From positions 1 to 64,000 of the forward strand of contig NZ_JAIZZK010000009.1 of the NCBI RefSeq assembly GCF_020443705.1: a stretch of 64,000 bases of DNA, in the 5' to 3' direction. The notes beneath the pieces were generated by a model that was not told the origin of the DNA, did no database searches, and saw only the letters and a program-made list of their open reading frames with translations. Positions within the stretch are counted from its first letter, which is position 1, and each line of letters opens with the position of its first letter. This document shows, piece after piece, positions 37,063 through 46,174 of the stretch. This DNA is from Clostridium algoriphilum (lineage in GTDB: Bacteria > Bacillota > Clostridia > Clostridiales > Clostridiaceae). Both the position numbers and the translations under genes were made by a program.

Positions 37063-37434
37063 TTAAAATAACTTTTCCAAAATATAAATAATTATTACAA
37101 TCCAAATAAAAAGTATAATACCGCCTGCTACCCAATTTTTAGATTTACTGCCTTTGAAAGTATTTTCTGATTGTTCTCTACACTCATTCATAATATTACT
37201 TGGTATTAGTCTAATTGCCAATACTACTCCAATAGGCACTATAATCAAATCATCAAGGTATCCAAGCACAGGAATAAAATCAGGTATTAAATCAATAGGG
37301 CTTAAAGCATATCCAACTACTAATAGTATTATCAATTTAGCATACCAAGGTACATCACTTCTTTTAGAGGCAATATATAATGCTCCAATTTCCTTCTTCA
37401 AATTTTTAAGCTTTAACTTAAATTTTCTAAACAT
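37063..37434 (-). CDS. DUF1232 (YkvA-like) membrane-associated protein
   Basis: A 123-residue protein with the DUF1232 core: VPWYAKLIILLVVGYALSPI followed by DLIPDFIPVLGYLDDLIIVP at about residues 30-75. The family is short, hydrophobic and of unknown role. A C-terminal membrane helix (GGIILFIWIVIIIYILEKLF) follows. The ATG at 37434 is preferred; a GTG 13 codons upstream is also open. It is monocistronic. Confidence 0.82.
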   Translation of the reverse strand: MFRKFKLKLKNLKKEIGALYIASKRSDVPWYAKLIILLVVGYALSPIDLIPDFIPVLGYLDDLIIVPIGVVLAIRLIPSNIMNECREQSENTFKGSKSKNWVAGGIILFIWIVIIIYILEKLF

Positions 37435-37501
37435 TATTTTCACTCTTTCAATAATTTTTTTAATTATAATCACCCCTAATTTGCATTGTATCCTTATTTA
37501 A

Positions 37502-38455
37502 TTAGCTGCTGAAATATTTATTAAATTGACTGACTTTCTTCAATTCTTCATAAAAAAATTGAGTCATAGGAATTTTTAGCTGACAAATTGATGCTGATTC
37601 AAGTAATTGACCAGAGAAAATCTCTAGCTCATTTTGTCTTCCGAAGGTAATATCTCTATTTAATGAACTTGTTGCTGATTCAGACTGTTTTTGTAGTATA
37701 TGCTTAAAGTGTACGTCTTCAAGGTCGCTTGCAATATTAATTTTTAGCTTGCGTGCCACGCTGCAAGCTTCCTCCAAGAGCGATTTCAGCTGCATGATGG
37801 CAATTTTATTTTTTCTGATGTCTCCTGTTGTTGCTTTATAATAGGCGGTTACCACATTATAAGCACAATTTAATATATATTTTGTCCAAATAGCACTTTC
37901 TATATCACTCTCTATTACGCATGTAATATTTGCACTCTGAAGTAATTTCTGAACTTCTGATAATATGTTCTCATCATATTGATTTCCTCTTTCATAACCT
38001 ATATGAACAACACCATAAGAGCTGGTATGGTGTATGGAAAAATCTTTATTGGCTCCGGATGTAATGTAAATCAAGCCATCCAAAACACGGCCTTTACCAA
38101 TTAAGTTTCGTATTTTACCGGAAGCACTAACACCATTGAGCAGTGGTATGATTACAGTATGCCGATCAATCATCGGTGATATTTCATTGCAGACCTGTTC
38201 CAATGAAAAATTCTTGACACTAAGAATGATATAATCCATTACACCCATTTCATCAGCCTTATTACTTGCCTTAGCAGGGTGAGTCGTGAATTCACCAAAA
38301 GCATCACTATGCAATAGTAGTCCGTTTTTTTTGATGGACTCAAGCCTCTCACCCCTGGCAAAAAAATATATATTATCATAATGCTGAGCAAGCATACATC
38401 CCAGGTATCCTCCAACACCGCCCAAGCCAACTACACAAACTTTCTTATTATTCAT
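37502..38455 (-). CDS. Ketopantoate reductase-family (ApbA/PanE) protein
   Basis: A 317-residue NADP-dependent oxidoreductase. The N-terminal GxGxxG motif (VGLGGVGGYLGCMLA), SVKNFSLEQVC, LLNGVSASGKI and the catalytic Lys region SAIWTKYILNCAYNVVTAY match 2-dehydropantoate 2-reductase. The C-terminal helical domain is complete. Many proteins of this family reduce other 2-oxoacids, so the role in pantothenate synthesis is unproven. A GAGGGAGAG site precedes the ATG. The gene stands alone. Confidence 0.85.
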   Translation of the reverse strand: MNNKKVCVVGLGGVGGYLGCMLAQHYDNIYFFARGERLESIKKNGLLLHSDAFGEFTTHPAKASNKADEMGVMDYIILSVKNFSLEQVCNEISPMIDRHTVIIPLLNGVSASGKIRNLIGKGRVLDGLIYITSGANKDFSIHHTSSYGVVHIGYERGNQYDENILSEVQKLLQSANITCVIESDIESAIWTKYILNCAYNVVTAYYKATTGDIRKNKIAIMQLKSLLEEACSVARKLKINIASDLEDVHFKHILQKQSESATSSLNRDITFGRQNELEIFSGQLLESASICQLKIPMTQFFYEELKKVSQFNKYFSS

Positions 38456-38604
38456 AAATATCTCTCCCTCTAATATCTGGTGTGTTAGGTACTAAAACCT
38501 TTGTCATTTTATAATTATACTATGAAATCTGATGAAATAAGTTATATCTATTATTATAATAATATTAAATTATTAATTTTATATTATTTTTGCTTAACTA
38601 AACA

Positions 38605-38644
38605 AATAAACATGAAGCTTATAAATTTAAGCCTCATGTTTATT
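38605..38644 (-). terminator. Terminator of the pot operon
   Basis: AATAAACATGA...TCATGTTTATT hairpin with inner AGCTTA/TAAGC pairing (38606-38643). On the minus strand it runs into TTTGTTTAG. It lies just after the potD stop. Confidence 0.7.
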
Positions 38645-38655
38645 ATATTTTACTC

Positions 38656-39732
38656 CTATTGTTGTTTAAATTCTGACCAAATCGAATCATACAATTTAGA
38701 TGCACTACCAGCATCCTCTAAATGTTTAGCTTTAGTGAATTCTTTTTTAGGTATATAGACAGCTTTGTTATTGAGAAGTTTCTGTGACATATATTTTTTA
38801 GCTGCTGTATTAACATTAATATATTCTATACTAGATGTAATATCGCTACTTGCTTTACCGCCAAGTACGAAGTTTATAAAACTTTCAGCATTTGTTGCGT
38901 GGGGTGCGTTTACAGGTACTATTAAGTTATCTTCTTCAAACTGCATACCTTCTTTTGGATAAACTATTTTAAACTTGGAATTACCTTTAATTGCAGCTGA
39001 TGCCTGTGAACCCCACATAACTCCAATTGTTGTATCTCCATTAATGAGGCTTGTCATTGGTGTATCTGCATCAAACACTTTAACGTTAGCTCGAAGCTTT
39101 TCAAGTTCTGCTTTTGCCTGGGCTAATTTTGCTGGATCTGTCTCATTGATACTATAACCAAGCTTTGTTAATGCCATACCTATAACAGACCTTGGATCAT
39201 TTAATAAAACTGTAGAACCTTTCAAAGAAGGATCCCATAAATCACTTATTCCTTTAATATCTTTTTTAACTTTATCTGGATTATAAACTATCATTTCACT
39301 TCCAAGTGAATAAGGCACAGAATACTTATTGGTCTTATCATAATATTGACCTAAATAAGCCTTATCTAAATTTTTATAATTAGGAATTGCAGATTTATTA
39401 ATAGGCTTTAATAATAAGTTTTTCTGTTTCGCCATAATCTGAACCATATAATCGGCACAAATTATTACATCATATTGTCCACCTTTAGATGCTTGTAACT
39501 TTGCAAGCATTTCTTCATTTGTAGAAAAGTTACTATAATTCACCTTAATTCCTGTCTTTTTTTCATAATCTTTAATAACGTTATCTGGAACATAATTTGC
39601 CCAAGTAAAAACATTAACTACTTTTTCAGTATTAGTTTTTGATGCATTTGATTTTCCACAACCTATAAGTGTAAGTCCCATAACGGAAGCTGCGAGTAAA
39701 ATGCTTACAGTTTTGAATCTCTTGTTTAACAT
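38656..39732 (-). CDS. potD: Spermidine/putrescine-binding lipoprotein
   Basis: A 358-residue substrate-binding protein. The signal peptide ends in the lipobox LIGC (MLNKRFKTVSILLAASVMGL then TLIGCGKS). Mature motifs VNVFTWANYVPDNVIKDYEKKTG, YDVIICADYMVQIM, and IGVMWGSQASAAIKG are typical of PotD/PotF. It binds polyamines outside the membrane and delivers them to PotBC. An AGGGGG site precedes the start. Last gene of potABCD, with a 52-base gap from potC. Confidence 0.94.
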   Translation of the reverse strand: MLNKRFKTVSILLAASVMGLTLIGCGKSNASKTNTEKVVNVFTWANYVPDNVIKDYEKKTGIKVNYSNFSTNEEMLAKLQASKGGQYDVIICADYMVQIMAKQKNLLLKPINKSAIPNYKNLDKAYLGQYYDKTNKYSVPYSLGSEMIVYNPDKVKKDIKGISDLWDPSLKGSTVLLNDPRSVIGMALTKLGYSINETDPAKLAQAKAELEKLRANVKVFDADTPMTSLINGDTTIGVMWGSQASAAIKGNSKFKIVYPKEGMQFEEDNLIVPVNAPHATNAESFINFVLGGKASSDITSSIEYINVNTAAKKYMSQKLLNNKAVYIPKKEFTKAKHLEDAGSASKLYDSIWSEFKQQ

Positions 39733-39784
39733 TAAAATCCCCCTAATTTCTTTAATAAGTGTAAAACTTCATTTGAAATGTATT

Positions 39785-40567
39785 TTATTTTTCCCTTTTT
39801 AGTTTTATACCTTGTGATAATATTAAAACAACAAAAGTTGTTAATAGCATTATTGTACACAATGCGTTTATTTCGGGTGACTGCCCAAAACGAAGCATTG
39901 CGAATATCTTAATTGGAAGTGTGGTACTTTCTGGTCCACTTAAGAGAATATTTATGATTACATCATCGAGTGATAGTGCAAATGCAAGCATGGCACCTGA
40001 AACAATTGCTGGAAAAATCATTGGAAGTGTAATTGTTCTAAGCACCGTAAGTTTTGATGCACCTAAATCCATTGCTGCCTCTTCAATTGACAAGTCAAAA
40101 CCCGAGAGTCTTGATTTAACATTTATAAGTACAAATGGTATACAAAAGGTTGTATGTGCTAGTACTAAAGTAAGTATACCAAAATCAATCCCAAGAATTG
40201 AGAAAAACACTAGTAAGGATATTCCCATAATTATTTCTGGAATTACAATCGGGATATAAACAAGAAAACTTATTATTCCTTTTCCTTTAAATTCATACCT
40301 TTTTAATCCAAATGCTCCGATCGTTCCAATTATTGCAGAGATTGCGGTACTTAAAGTTGCAATGGTTAAGCTATTTACAAGTGCAGTAATTACATTATCA
40401 TCGTTAAATAACTTAGTGTACCAATCAAGAGTAAATCCACTGAAAACTACATTTGATTCAGCTGCATTAAAAGAGTACATAATAATGATTGCTATTGGAA
40501 CATATAAAAACGCAAATATACATAATATATATGTTCTTTCAAGTCCTGTCGATAATTTTGAATTCAT
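39785..40567 (-). CDS. potC: Spermidine/putrescine ABC transporter permease
   Basis: A 260-residue inner-membrane permease with six predicted segments and the EAA loop EEAAMDLGASKLTVLRTITLPMIFPAI. The N-terminal ILCIFAFLYVPIAIIIMYSFN is typical for PotC. It pairs with PotB. Its ATG overlaps the potB stop (TAATG), indicating translational coupling. Confidence 0.94.
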   Translation of the reverse strand: MNSKLSTGLERTYILCIFAFLYVPIAIIIMYSFNAAESNVVFSGFTLDWYTKLFNDDNVITALVNSLTIATLSTAISAIIGTIGAFGLKRYEFKGKGIISFLVYIPIVIPEIIMGISLLVFFSILGIDFGILTLVLAHTTFCIPFVLINVKSRLSGFDLSIEEAAMDLGASKLTVLRTITLPMIFPAIVSGAMLAFALSLDDVIINILLSGPESTTLPIKIFAMLRFGQSPEINALCTIMLLTTFVVLILSQGIKLKREK

Positions 40568-41424
40568 TAGAACACCTCCGCGTCTAACTTTTTACCAATA
40601 ATTTTTACATAAACCAAAATTAAAATTAAAGATACAAAAATCATTACTATTGATAGCGCTGCCCCAAAAGGCCAATCATTTGCTTCCAAGAATTGATTTT
40701 TAATTAGATTTCCAATAAGCATTACATTGCTTCCACCCATTAGATCCGGTATGAAAAATAACCCTACAGATGGTATAAATACTAAAATACAACCAGCAAC
40801 TATTCCTGGCATAGTTAGAGGAATAGTAACTGTTCTAAAAGTCTTCCATTTACTTGCACCAAGATCTTTAGCTGCTTCAATATAAGCTTTATCCATTTTA
40901 TCTATAGAATTATAAAGTGGAAGTACCATAAATGGAAGCATTGTATAGATCATTCCAATCATTACAGCTCCATATGTATATAACATTTTCAATGGTTCTT
41001 TTACAATACCAATTTTAAGCAAAACATGATTTAACATTCCTCCTGTACTCAAAATTACAATCCACCCATAAGTACGTATTAATGAATTAGTTAAAAATGG
41101 TGCCATTATTAGCATCATAATTATAAATTTATACTTCTTTATCTTAGTAGCAAAGTATGCAAAAGGGTAACCAAAACCCAAGGTAAATAAAGTTGTAATA
41201 GAAGCTACTAAAATAGAGTCCCAAAATACCTTAACGTATAATGAGTTAGCCATTCTTGTATAATTTGAGATAGTTGGTATATAGACTATACTACCATCAT
41301 CACCTCTTTGCATAAAACTAATAAACACAATATATAAAAGAGGTATTGCAACAAAAAAAAGTATCCAAAAGGATATTGGCGCTATAGTTAAACTCTTTAA
41401 AATATTATCATTTTTCTTTCTCAT
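40567..41424 (-). CDS. potB: Spermidine/putrescine ABC transporter permease
   Basis: A 285-residue permease with six membrane segments and the EAA loop IEAAKDLGASKWKTFRTVTIPLTMPGIVAG. The ATG at 41424 is favoured because AGGTG lies 6 bases upstream; an in-frame GTG three codons earlier abuts the potA stop. It forms the channel with PotC. Confidence 0.93.
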   Translation of the reverse strand: MRKKNDNILKSLTIAPISFWILFFVAIPLLYIVFISFMQRGDDGSIVYIPTISNYTRMANSLYVKVFWDSILVASITTLFTLGFGYPFAYFATKIKKYKFIIMMLIMAPFLTNSLIRTYGWIVILSTGGMLNHVLLKIGIVKEPLKMLYTYGAVMIGMIYTMLPFMVLPLYNSIDKMDKAYIEAAKDLGASKWKTFRTVTIPLTMPGIVAGCILVFIPSVGLFFIPDLMGGSNVMLIGNLIKNQFLEANDWPFGAALSIVMIFVSLILILVYVKIIGKKLDAEVF

Positions 41425-41433
41425 TTTATTCAC

Positions 41434-42507
41434 CTAACCTTCTTCAACTATAACTACATCTTCAGGTTCAAAATGCACCCAGACCTCACTACCTATACCT
41501 AACAAATCTTTTTTCTTATCATAATCACAAACCATGATTTCTTGTCCACTTTCAAGTTCCACAGTAGTTTTTATGATAGATCCAATATAACTATGTTCTT
41601 TTATTATTGATTTAAGTCCATAACGAGGTTTTACACTAGTATATTTAATGTTTTCTGGTCTGACTAAAATATAGCTTTCCTTATTTTTTGTATTATCATA
41701 ATTCTTATAATTCACGTTCATTTCATACCCACCAAATTCAACGAATATCTTTTCTTCATCAATTTTTTTTATAGTAGTCTTAATTAGATTAGATTCTCCA
41801 ATAAAACCTGCTACGAATTTTGTCTTCGGTCTTTCATATATGTCTTCAGGGCTTCCTATCTGCTCTATAATACCTTCATTCATGACTGCTATTCGATCAG
41901 ACATATTAAGTGCTTCTTCTTGATCATGGGTAACATATACAAAGGTAATCTGTAACTTCTTCTGTAGTTTTTTGAGCTCAATTTGCATTTGCTTTCTAAG
42001 TTTTAAGTCAAGTGCGCCTAAAGGCTCGTCCAAGAGTAATATTTTAGGATCATTTATTAGGGCCCTACCTATTGCAACTCTTTGTTTTTGTCCACCGCTT
42101 AATCCTTCTATTTTTCTTTTTTCATATCCCTCTAGTTGCACTAAATTAAGCATTTCCATAACTCTCTTTTTTATTTCTATTTTATTTACCTTTCTAATTT
42201 TCAAACCATAGGATATATTCTCAAACACATTCATATGTGGAAATAATGCATAATTTTGAAATACTGTATTTACATTTCTCTCATTAGGCTGCTTATTTTC
42301 AACATGTAGGCCTTCAAGCAGAACACTACCACTTGTTGGATTTTCAAAACCTGCTATTATTCTTAAGGTTGTTGTTTTTCCACAGCCACTTGGCCCTAGT
42401 AGTGTTAGAAATTCACCTTTATTTATCGCAAGCGATATATTCTTAATTACTTCCACATTTTCAAATTTCTTTATTATATTATCCATTTCTAATATAATTT
42501 CTGACAA
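41434..42507 (-). CDS. potA: Spermidine/putrescine ABC transporter ATP-binding protein
   Basis: A 357-residue ATPase. Walker A GPSGCGKTT at about residue 37, signature LSGGQKQRVAIGRAL, Walker B ILLLDEPLGALDLKLR, H-loop VYVTHDQEEAL, and a C-terminal TOBE domain (about 270-355). It starts at a TTG with a strong GGGGGGAG site 9 bases upstream; TTG initiation may hold expression down. First gene of the potABCD operon. Confidence 0.94.
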   Translation of the reverse strand: MSEIILEMDNIIKKFENVEVIKNISLAINKGEFLTLLGPSGCGKTTTLRIIAGFENPTSGSVLLEGLHVENKQPNERNVNTVFQNYALFPHMNVFENISYGLKIRKVNKIEIKKRVMEMLNLVQLEGYEKRKIEGLSGGQKQRVAIGRALINDPKILLLDEPLGALDLKLRKQMQIELKKLQKKLQITFVYVTHDQEEALNMSDRIAVMNEGIIEQIGSPEDIYERPKTKFVAGFIGESNLIKTTIKKIDEEKIFVEFGGYEMNVNYKNYDNTKNKESYILVRPENIKYTSVKPRYGLKSIIKEHSYIGSIIKTTVELESGQEIMVCDYDKKKDLLGIGSEVWVHFEPEDVVIVEEG

Positions 42508-42535
42508 TTTCTAAGTCTCCCCCCGTATCTTTTAT

Positions 42536-42571
42536 ACTTCAATAAATAATTTATGAATTATTTATTGAAGT
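42536..42571. promoter_or_regulatory. Perfect 16-bp inverted repeat upstream of potA
   Basis: ACTTCAATAAATAATT (42536-42551), loop TATG, AATTATTTATTGAAGT (42556-42571). It lies 29 bases before the potA start. No T-run follows on the minus strand, so it is more likely an operator or leader-RNA stem than a terminator. Confidence 0.6.
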
Positions 42572-42869
42572 CATACCAGAATGTTCATTATTTTGATGTT
42601 CTTTCCTTATTATACTATATATATGCTTAAAATTTTTTGCGATTTAAAACATTCTACTATCCTTAATACTGAAATTTTAAAGTCAATTATTTGCATATTC
42701 CAAGCAATCATATTTGTTTATAATAGTATAAGTGTATTATAATATTTTGTAAACTATTTTGACATTTTTTGGAGTTAATTTGGCCGTAATTTCTCATTAA
42801 ATATTTTCTCTAAATCTTGGACATTTTATATTGCAATCTAAAGTTAGTTTATTTTATGTAATATAACAT
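42572..42869. other. Gene-free part of the potA/RHH divergent region
   Basis: Very AT-rich, with no gene or RNA recognised. It presumably contains the potA promoter on the minus strand. Confidence 0.4.
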
Positions 42870-42898
42870 TGCATTATTAGCAAATAAGATATACAATT
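42870..42898 (+). promoter_or_regulatory. Promoter of the RHH-like gene, overlapping its operator
   Basis: TTGCAT (42870-42875), 17-base spacer, TACAAT (42893-42898). The -10 lies inside the left arm of the nested palindrome that follows. Confidence 0.6.
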
Positions 42899-42940
42899 GT
42901 AATACAATGTAATGGATTACATATATTACAATTGTATATG
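42890..42940. promoter_or_regulatory. Nested palindromic operator upstream of the RHH-like gene
   Basis: A 16-bp arm ATATACAATTGTAATA (42890-42905) and its exact reverse complement (42925-42940) enclose a second dyad TGTAAT-GG-ATTACA. Each outer arm also holds the self-complementary ACAATTGT. This multi-site dyad over the -10 box is the arrangement used by autorepressing ribbon-helix-helix or similar small DNA-binding proteins. Confidence 0.7.
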
Positions 42941-42972
42941 TACTTTATATAAAAATCTATGGAGGCGTAATA

Positions 42973-43206
42973 ATGAGCGATGTTAAGATCAAAAATTTTA
43001 GGGTTCAGGAAGACGACATAAAAAAATTCAGAGGGTTTGCAGAAGAAAATAACTTGAATCAGGCTGAAATGATTACAGCTTTAGCGAATGCATTCGATTT
43101 AGTAAGAGTTAGAGGGAAGATATTTAATAGATTGGAGGAAGAGAAAAGCAAATTAGTGTATGAATTAAAGTATGAACTAAGGGATTATGATAATAGTTTT
43201 ATATAG
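42973..43206 (+). CDS. Small RHH-like putative DNA-binding protein
   Basis: A 77-residue protein. KIKNFRVQEDDIKKFRGFAE followed by ENNLNQAEMITALANAFDL has the spacing of a ribbon-helix-helix: a short N-terminal strand, helix, turn, helix. It is followed by a Lys/Glu-rich helix. A perfect nested dyad covers its own promoter, consistent with autorepression. GGAGGCG precedes the ATG. It could be an antitoxin-like or partition-like regulator; the next gene is a large helicase with a toxin-like N-terminal region, but a terminator lies between them. Family assignment is by pattern only. Confidence 0.6.
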   Translation: MSDVKIKNFRVQEDDIKKFRGFAEENNLNQAEMITALANAFDLVRVRGKIFNRLEEEKSKLVYELKYELRDYDNSFI

Positions 43207-43277
43207 TGATAAATTCGAAGTTCTTGAGTTGCAGAATAAAGTTGTATAAGTAAAGAATGGTAAACTGTTAATATATG

Positions 43278-43316
43278 CAAAAGCATCAATATATTTTATG
43301 TATTGATGCTTTTGTT
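43278..43316 (+). terminator. Terminator after the RHH-like gene
   Basis: CAAAAGCATCAATA and TATTGATGCTTTTG form a 14-bp stem around TATTTTATG, followed by TTTGC. The interval 43317-43558 contains no further gene; it should hold the helicase promoter. Confidence 0.75.
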
Positions 43317-43558
43317 TGCACTATTTATTTAAAAGTATGTGCAAGTTATCATAAGTGTGTTTGCTTTTATAATTTATATAGACTATTAATAAAAAAAGTT
43401 AAGCAGGTTAGTTCTACTATATACATTATAAAGTATATTTAAGTAAGGTGAAATTTTTTTTTGTATGAAGAACTGACTATAACTGATACAGTATTAAAGC
43501 TAATTTATGAATCATCATAAAATTTGTGCATTTATTTAATTTAAAGTAGGTGAGAAAT

Positions 43559-46174
43559 ATGAGAAAAGTTTTGATACAAGATAATTTTTATAAAAGTGTA
43601 CCATCAAATAAAAGAGAAAAAGTTGATAGATTATGCGAGAAAATAGAGAGAGAACTAAATAATAGCAAAACTGGAATAAATGGGACATCTATAGCAGCAC
43701 AAACGAAAAAATTTCATAATGCTAATCATTTGTTTAAATTTAAAGCATCAAGTGGAGACAGGATTATGTTTACTTATAGTAAGTATTTAGAAAACTATAG
43801 AAATGAATATGGTTCAGGAATCTGTTTGATTAAATATACCCCTCATGATAAACAAAATAAAGAAGCGAAAAATTTTGATGAAAATAAGGTGCGGAAGATA
43901 GATGCTAAAAGACAAACTGAGGAAATACTTTTAGAAATTGAAGAAGTAAAACAGGAAGAATTTGAATTTTATGAGTATAAAGATAAAAACTATTTTGATT
44001 TAGATAAAACTATTGTATATATAAAAAATGAAAATGAGCTATCAAAACTATTTCAACAAGATGATGAGATGAAAGAAGTGTATATTAGTAAACAACAATC
44101 TGAATATGCTTGTAATATGAAACCTACTATTCTTTTGGGAGGAGCAGGTAGTGGTAAAACACTTGTTTGCCTGCATAAATTAAATAACTTTAAAAAAGTA
44201 TCAGGAGAAATAGCGTATTTTACATATTCAGAAGGATTAAAAAACAAATCTAAAAAATTATTTAATAAAATTTCATCTAGTAGTAAGGACATTGATTTTT
44301 ATACTCTTGAAAGTTATTGTCTAAAAACTTTAGGATTAAAAGAAAAACAATTTATTGATTTTGTTTGGTTTAATAAAAATTTTGAGGGTATAAAAGGATC
44401 TATAGAGTTATCATCTAATATAAATGTTATTGATATTTGGTCTGAGATTAGAGGAATAATTAAAGGATATATGGGAATTAAGTGGATTAGGGATTGTCCA
44501 ATCTCTTTTAAAGAAATTAATGAGATATCACGAAAAGTACTAGAGCATGAATACAAATATATAAAAAGATATAGAAATGACGAAAGACACATTATATGTG
44601 AAGATGCAACTGAGAAACGATTTAAAAAAATTAAAGAAGCGCTAAATGCAGATGAAGAAATATCAACAAAAGAAAAAAAGATAATATTTGAAGATTTAAA
44701 AAAAATACATAAGATGAGTATAAAATTTGTGTATAGGAAAACTAGAAAAAACTGTGATAAAAGAATTCTATCATTGGAAGAATATCTAGATTTAAGCAAA
44801 GATGTTTCTATATATTCACAAGATGAGAGAAAAATAATACACTCTATATGTACAAATTATCAGGAGTATATAGACAGTAAAGATCTATGTGATGATAATG
44901 ATCTTGCTGGATTAACTATAATGAAATTAAGCAAGAAACCTAAAAAAACTTTTGAGTACTTAGTTGTTGACGAGATACAGGATTTGACCGAATTACAGCT
45001 CTATCTTTTTTATAATCTCATTCATAACAAAGAAAATATTCTATTCGCAGGAGATGTTAATCAAATAATTAATCCAACATACTTTAGTTCTGGTAGGTTG
45101 AAAAAGTTATTTTCAGTCAATAGTGAAAGTATATGCGAAAGTTATTTAAATAAGAATTATCGCAGCCAAAAAAATATAGTAGAGCTTGCAAACAAGCTTG
45201 CGAGTATTAGAAAAAAAAATATTGCAAAGCTAAATGAAGAAAATGAGCTTCTAGTAGAAGCTATAAACGAAGGTAAACCATTGATGTATTTACGTAAAGA
45301 TGACCATAGTTTAAAACAAATGTTGTTAGCAATTAATGAAAAAGCAAATGCAGCTACAATTGTGGCTGATGATGAAGATAGGGAATATTTAAAAATTATT
45401 ATGGGAAGCCCGGCCACTAATATATATACAGTTGTAGAGATAAAGGGGTTAGAGTTCGATTATATATTTTGTTATAATCTTACTGGAAAATATTCTACGT
45501 ATTGGGATGATATATTTAGTGGAAAAGCGAAAAAAAATGCTAAATATCGTTATTACTTTAATATGTTCTATGTTTCTATTACTCGTGCAAGGAAATACTT
45601 ATGTGTTTATAATGAAGTAGAAAATGTGTATTTAAAAAAAGAATTATCTCAATTGTTTAAGTTTGTGGATGGGTTTAATGCAGAAGAATTATACTTAGAA
45701 AATGAGGATAAGGATACTATATACTGGGAGCTCAGGGCAAAAGAACTTGAGGAAGTTAAAAACTTTGACAAAGCGATTTCAGCATATAAAAGAGCAAACT
45801 TAGATAATAAAAACATTTCCCGGTGTGAAGCAAAATTAAAGGCAAAAGCAAAAGAATATGATAGTGCAATTAAAATAATGTTGCAAATAGGTGAATATAA
45901 ATATGCTAAGGAATATGCTAAGGTAAGTGGAGATAAATCCATGATTATACTAGCAGCTATGTTATCTGGAGATGAAAATTTTGAAGAACTAGAAAAAGAG
46001 TATGGAATAGATAGTATAAATGAAGTTTTGGTAAATAATATTATTAATAAAGAGTTTACTCAGTTGATTCATTTTAATTATATTGAAAATTATGTATTAG
46101 TTCATATGTTAAATGATATAGATAAAATAAATAAAGGAATTATAGCAATGACGGGGGATAGGGACAATCCATGA
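43559..46174 (+). CDS. Superfamily 1 (UvrD/Rep-like) helicase with divergent N-terminal domain
   Basis: An 871-residue SF1 ATPase. Walker A LLGGAGSGKTLV (from residue 194), Walker B VVDEIQDLTELQL (469), GDVNQIINPTYF, NYRSQKNIVELANKL, VEIKGLEFDYIF and motif VI FYVSITRARKYL (about 670). Residues 1-105 are unlike UvrD and resemble a RelE/ParE-type fold: FYKSVPSNKREKVDRLCEKI, then FKFKASSGDRIMFTYSK, then LIKYTPHDKQNKEAKN. This reading is tentative. The C-terminal ~190 residues look like helical TPR-type repeats (YDSAIKIMLQIGEYKYAKEY). It overlaps the next gene by 4 bases. The ATG at 43559 follows AGGTGAG. It is probably an accessory or defence gene. Confidence 0.85.
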   Translation: MRKVLIQDNFYKSVPSNKREKVDRLCEKIERELNNSKTGINGTSIAAQTKKFHNANHLFKFKASSGDRIMFTYSKYLENYRNEYGSGICLIKYTPHDKQNKEAKNFDENKVRKIDAKRQTEEILLEIEEVKQEEFEFYEYKDKNYFDLDKTIVYIKNENELSKLFQQDDEMKEVYISKQQSEYACNMKPTILLGGAGSGKTLVCLHKLNNFKKVSGEIAYFTYSEGLKNKSKKLFNKISSSSKDIDFYTLESYCLKTLGLKEKQFIDFVWFNKNFEGIKGSIELSSNINVIDIWSEIRGIIKGYMGIKWIRDCPISFKEINEISRKVLEHEYKYIKRYRNDERHIICEDATEKRFKKIKEALNADEEISTKEKKIIFEDLKKIHKMSIKFVYRKTRKNCDKRILSLEEYLDLSKDVSIYSQDERKIIHSICTNYQEYIDSKDLCDDNDLAGLTIMKLSKKPKKTFEYLVVDEIQDLTELQLYLFYNLIHNKENILFAGDVNQIINPTYFSSGRLKKLFSVNSESICESYLNKNYRSQKNIVELANKLASIRKKNIAKLNEENELLVEAINEGKPLMYLRKDDHSLKQMLLAINEKANAATIVADDEDREYLKIIMGSPATNIYTVVEIKGLEFDYIFCYNLTGKYSTYWDDIFSGKAKKNAKYRYYFNMFYVSITRARKYLCVYNEVENVYLKKELSQLFKFVDGFNAEELYLENEDKDTIYWELRAKELEEVKNFDKAISAYKRANLDNKNISRCEAKLKAKAKEYDSAIKIMLQIGEYKYAKEYAKVSGDKSMIILAAMLSGDENFEELEKEYGIDSINEVLVNNIINKEFTQLIHFNYIENYVLVHMLNDIDKINKGIIAMTGDRDNP

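Noticed and set aside
38501-38758. Plus-strand 85-codon frame overlapping potD
   Set aside because: Covers the potD terminator and 3' end, with low-complexity AT-rich composition and no ribosome site.
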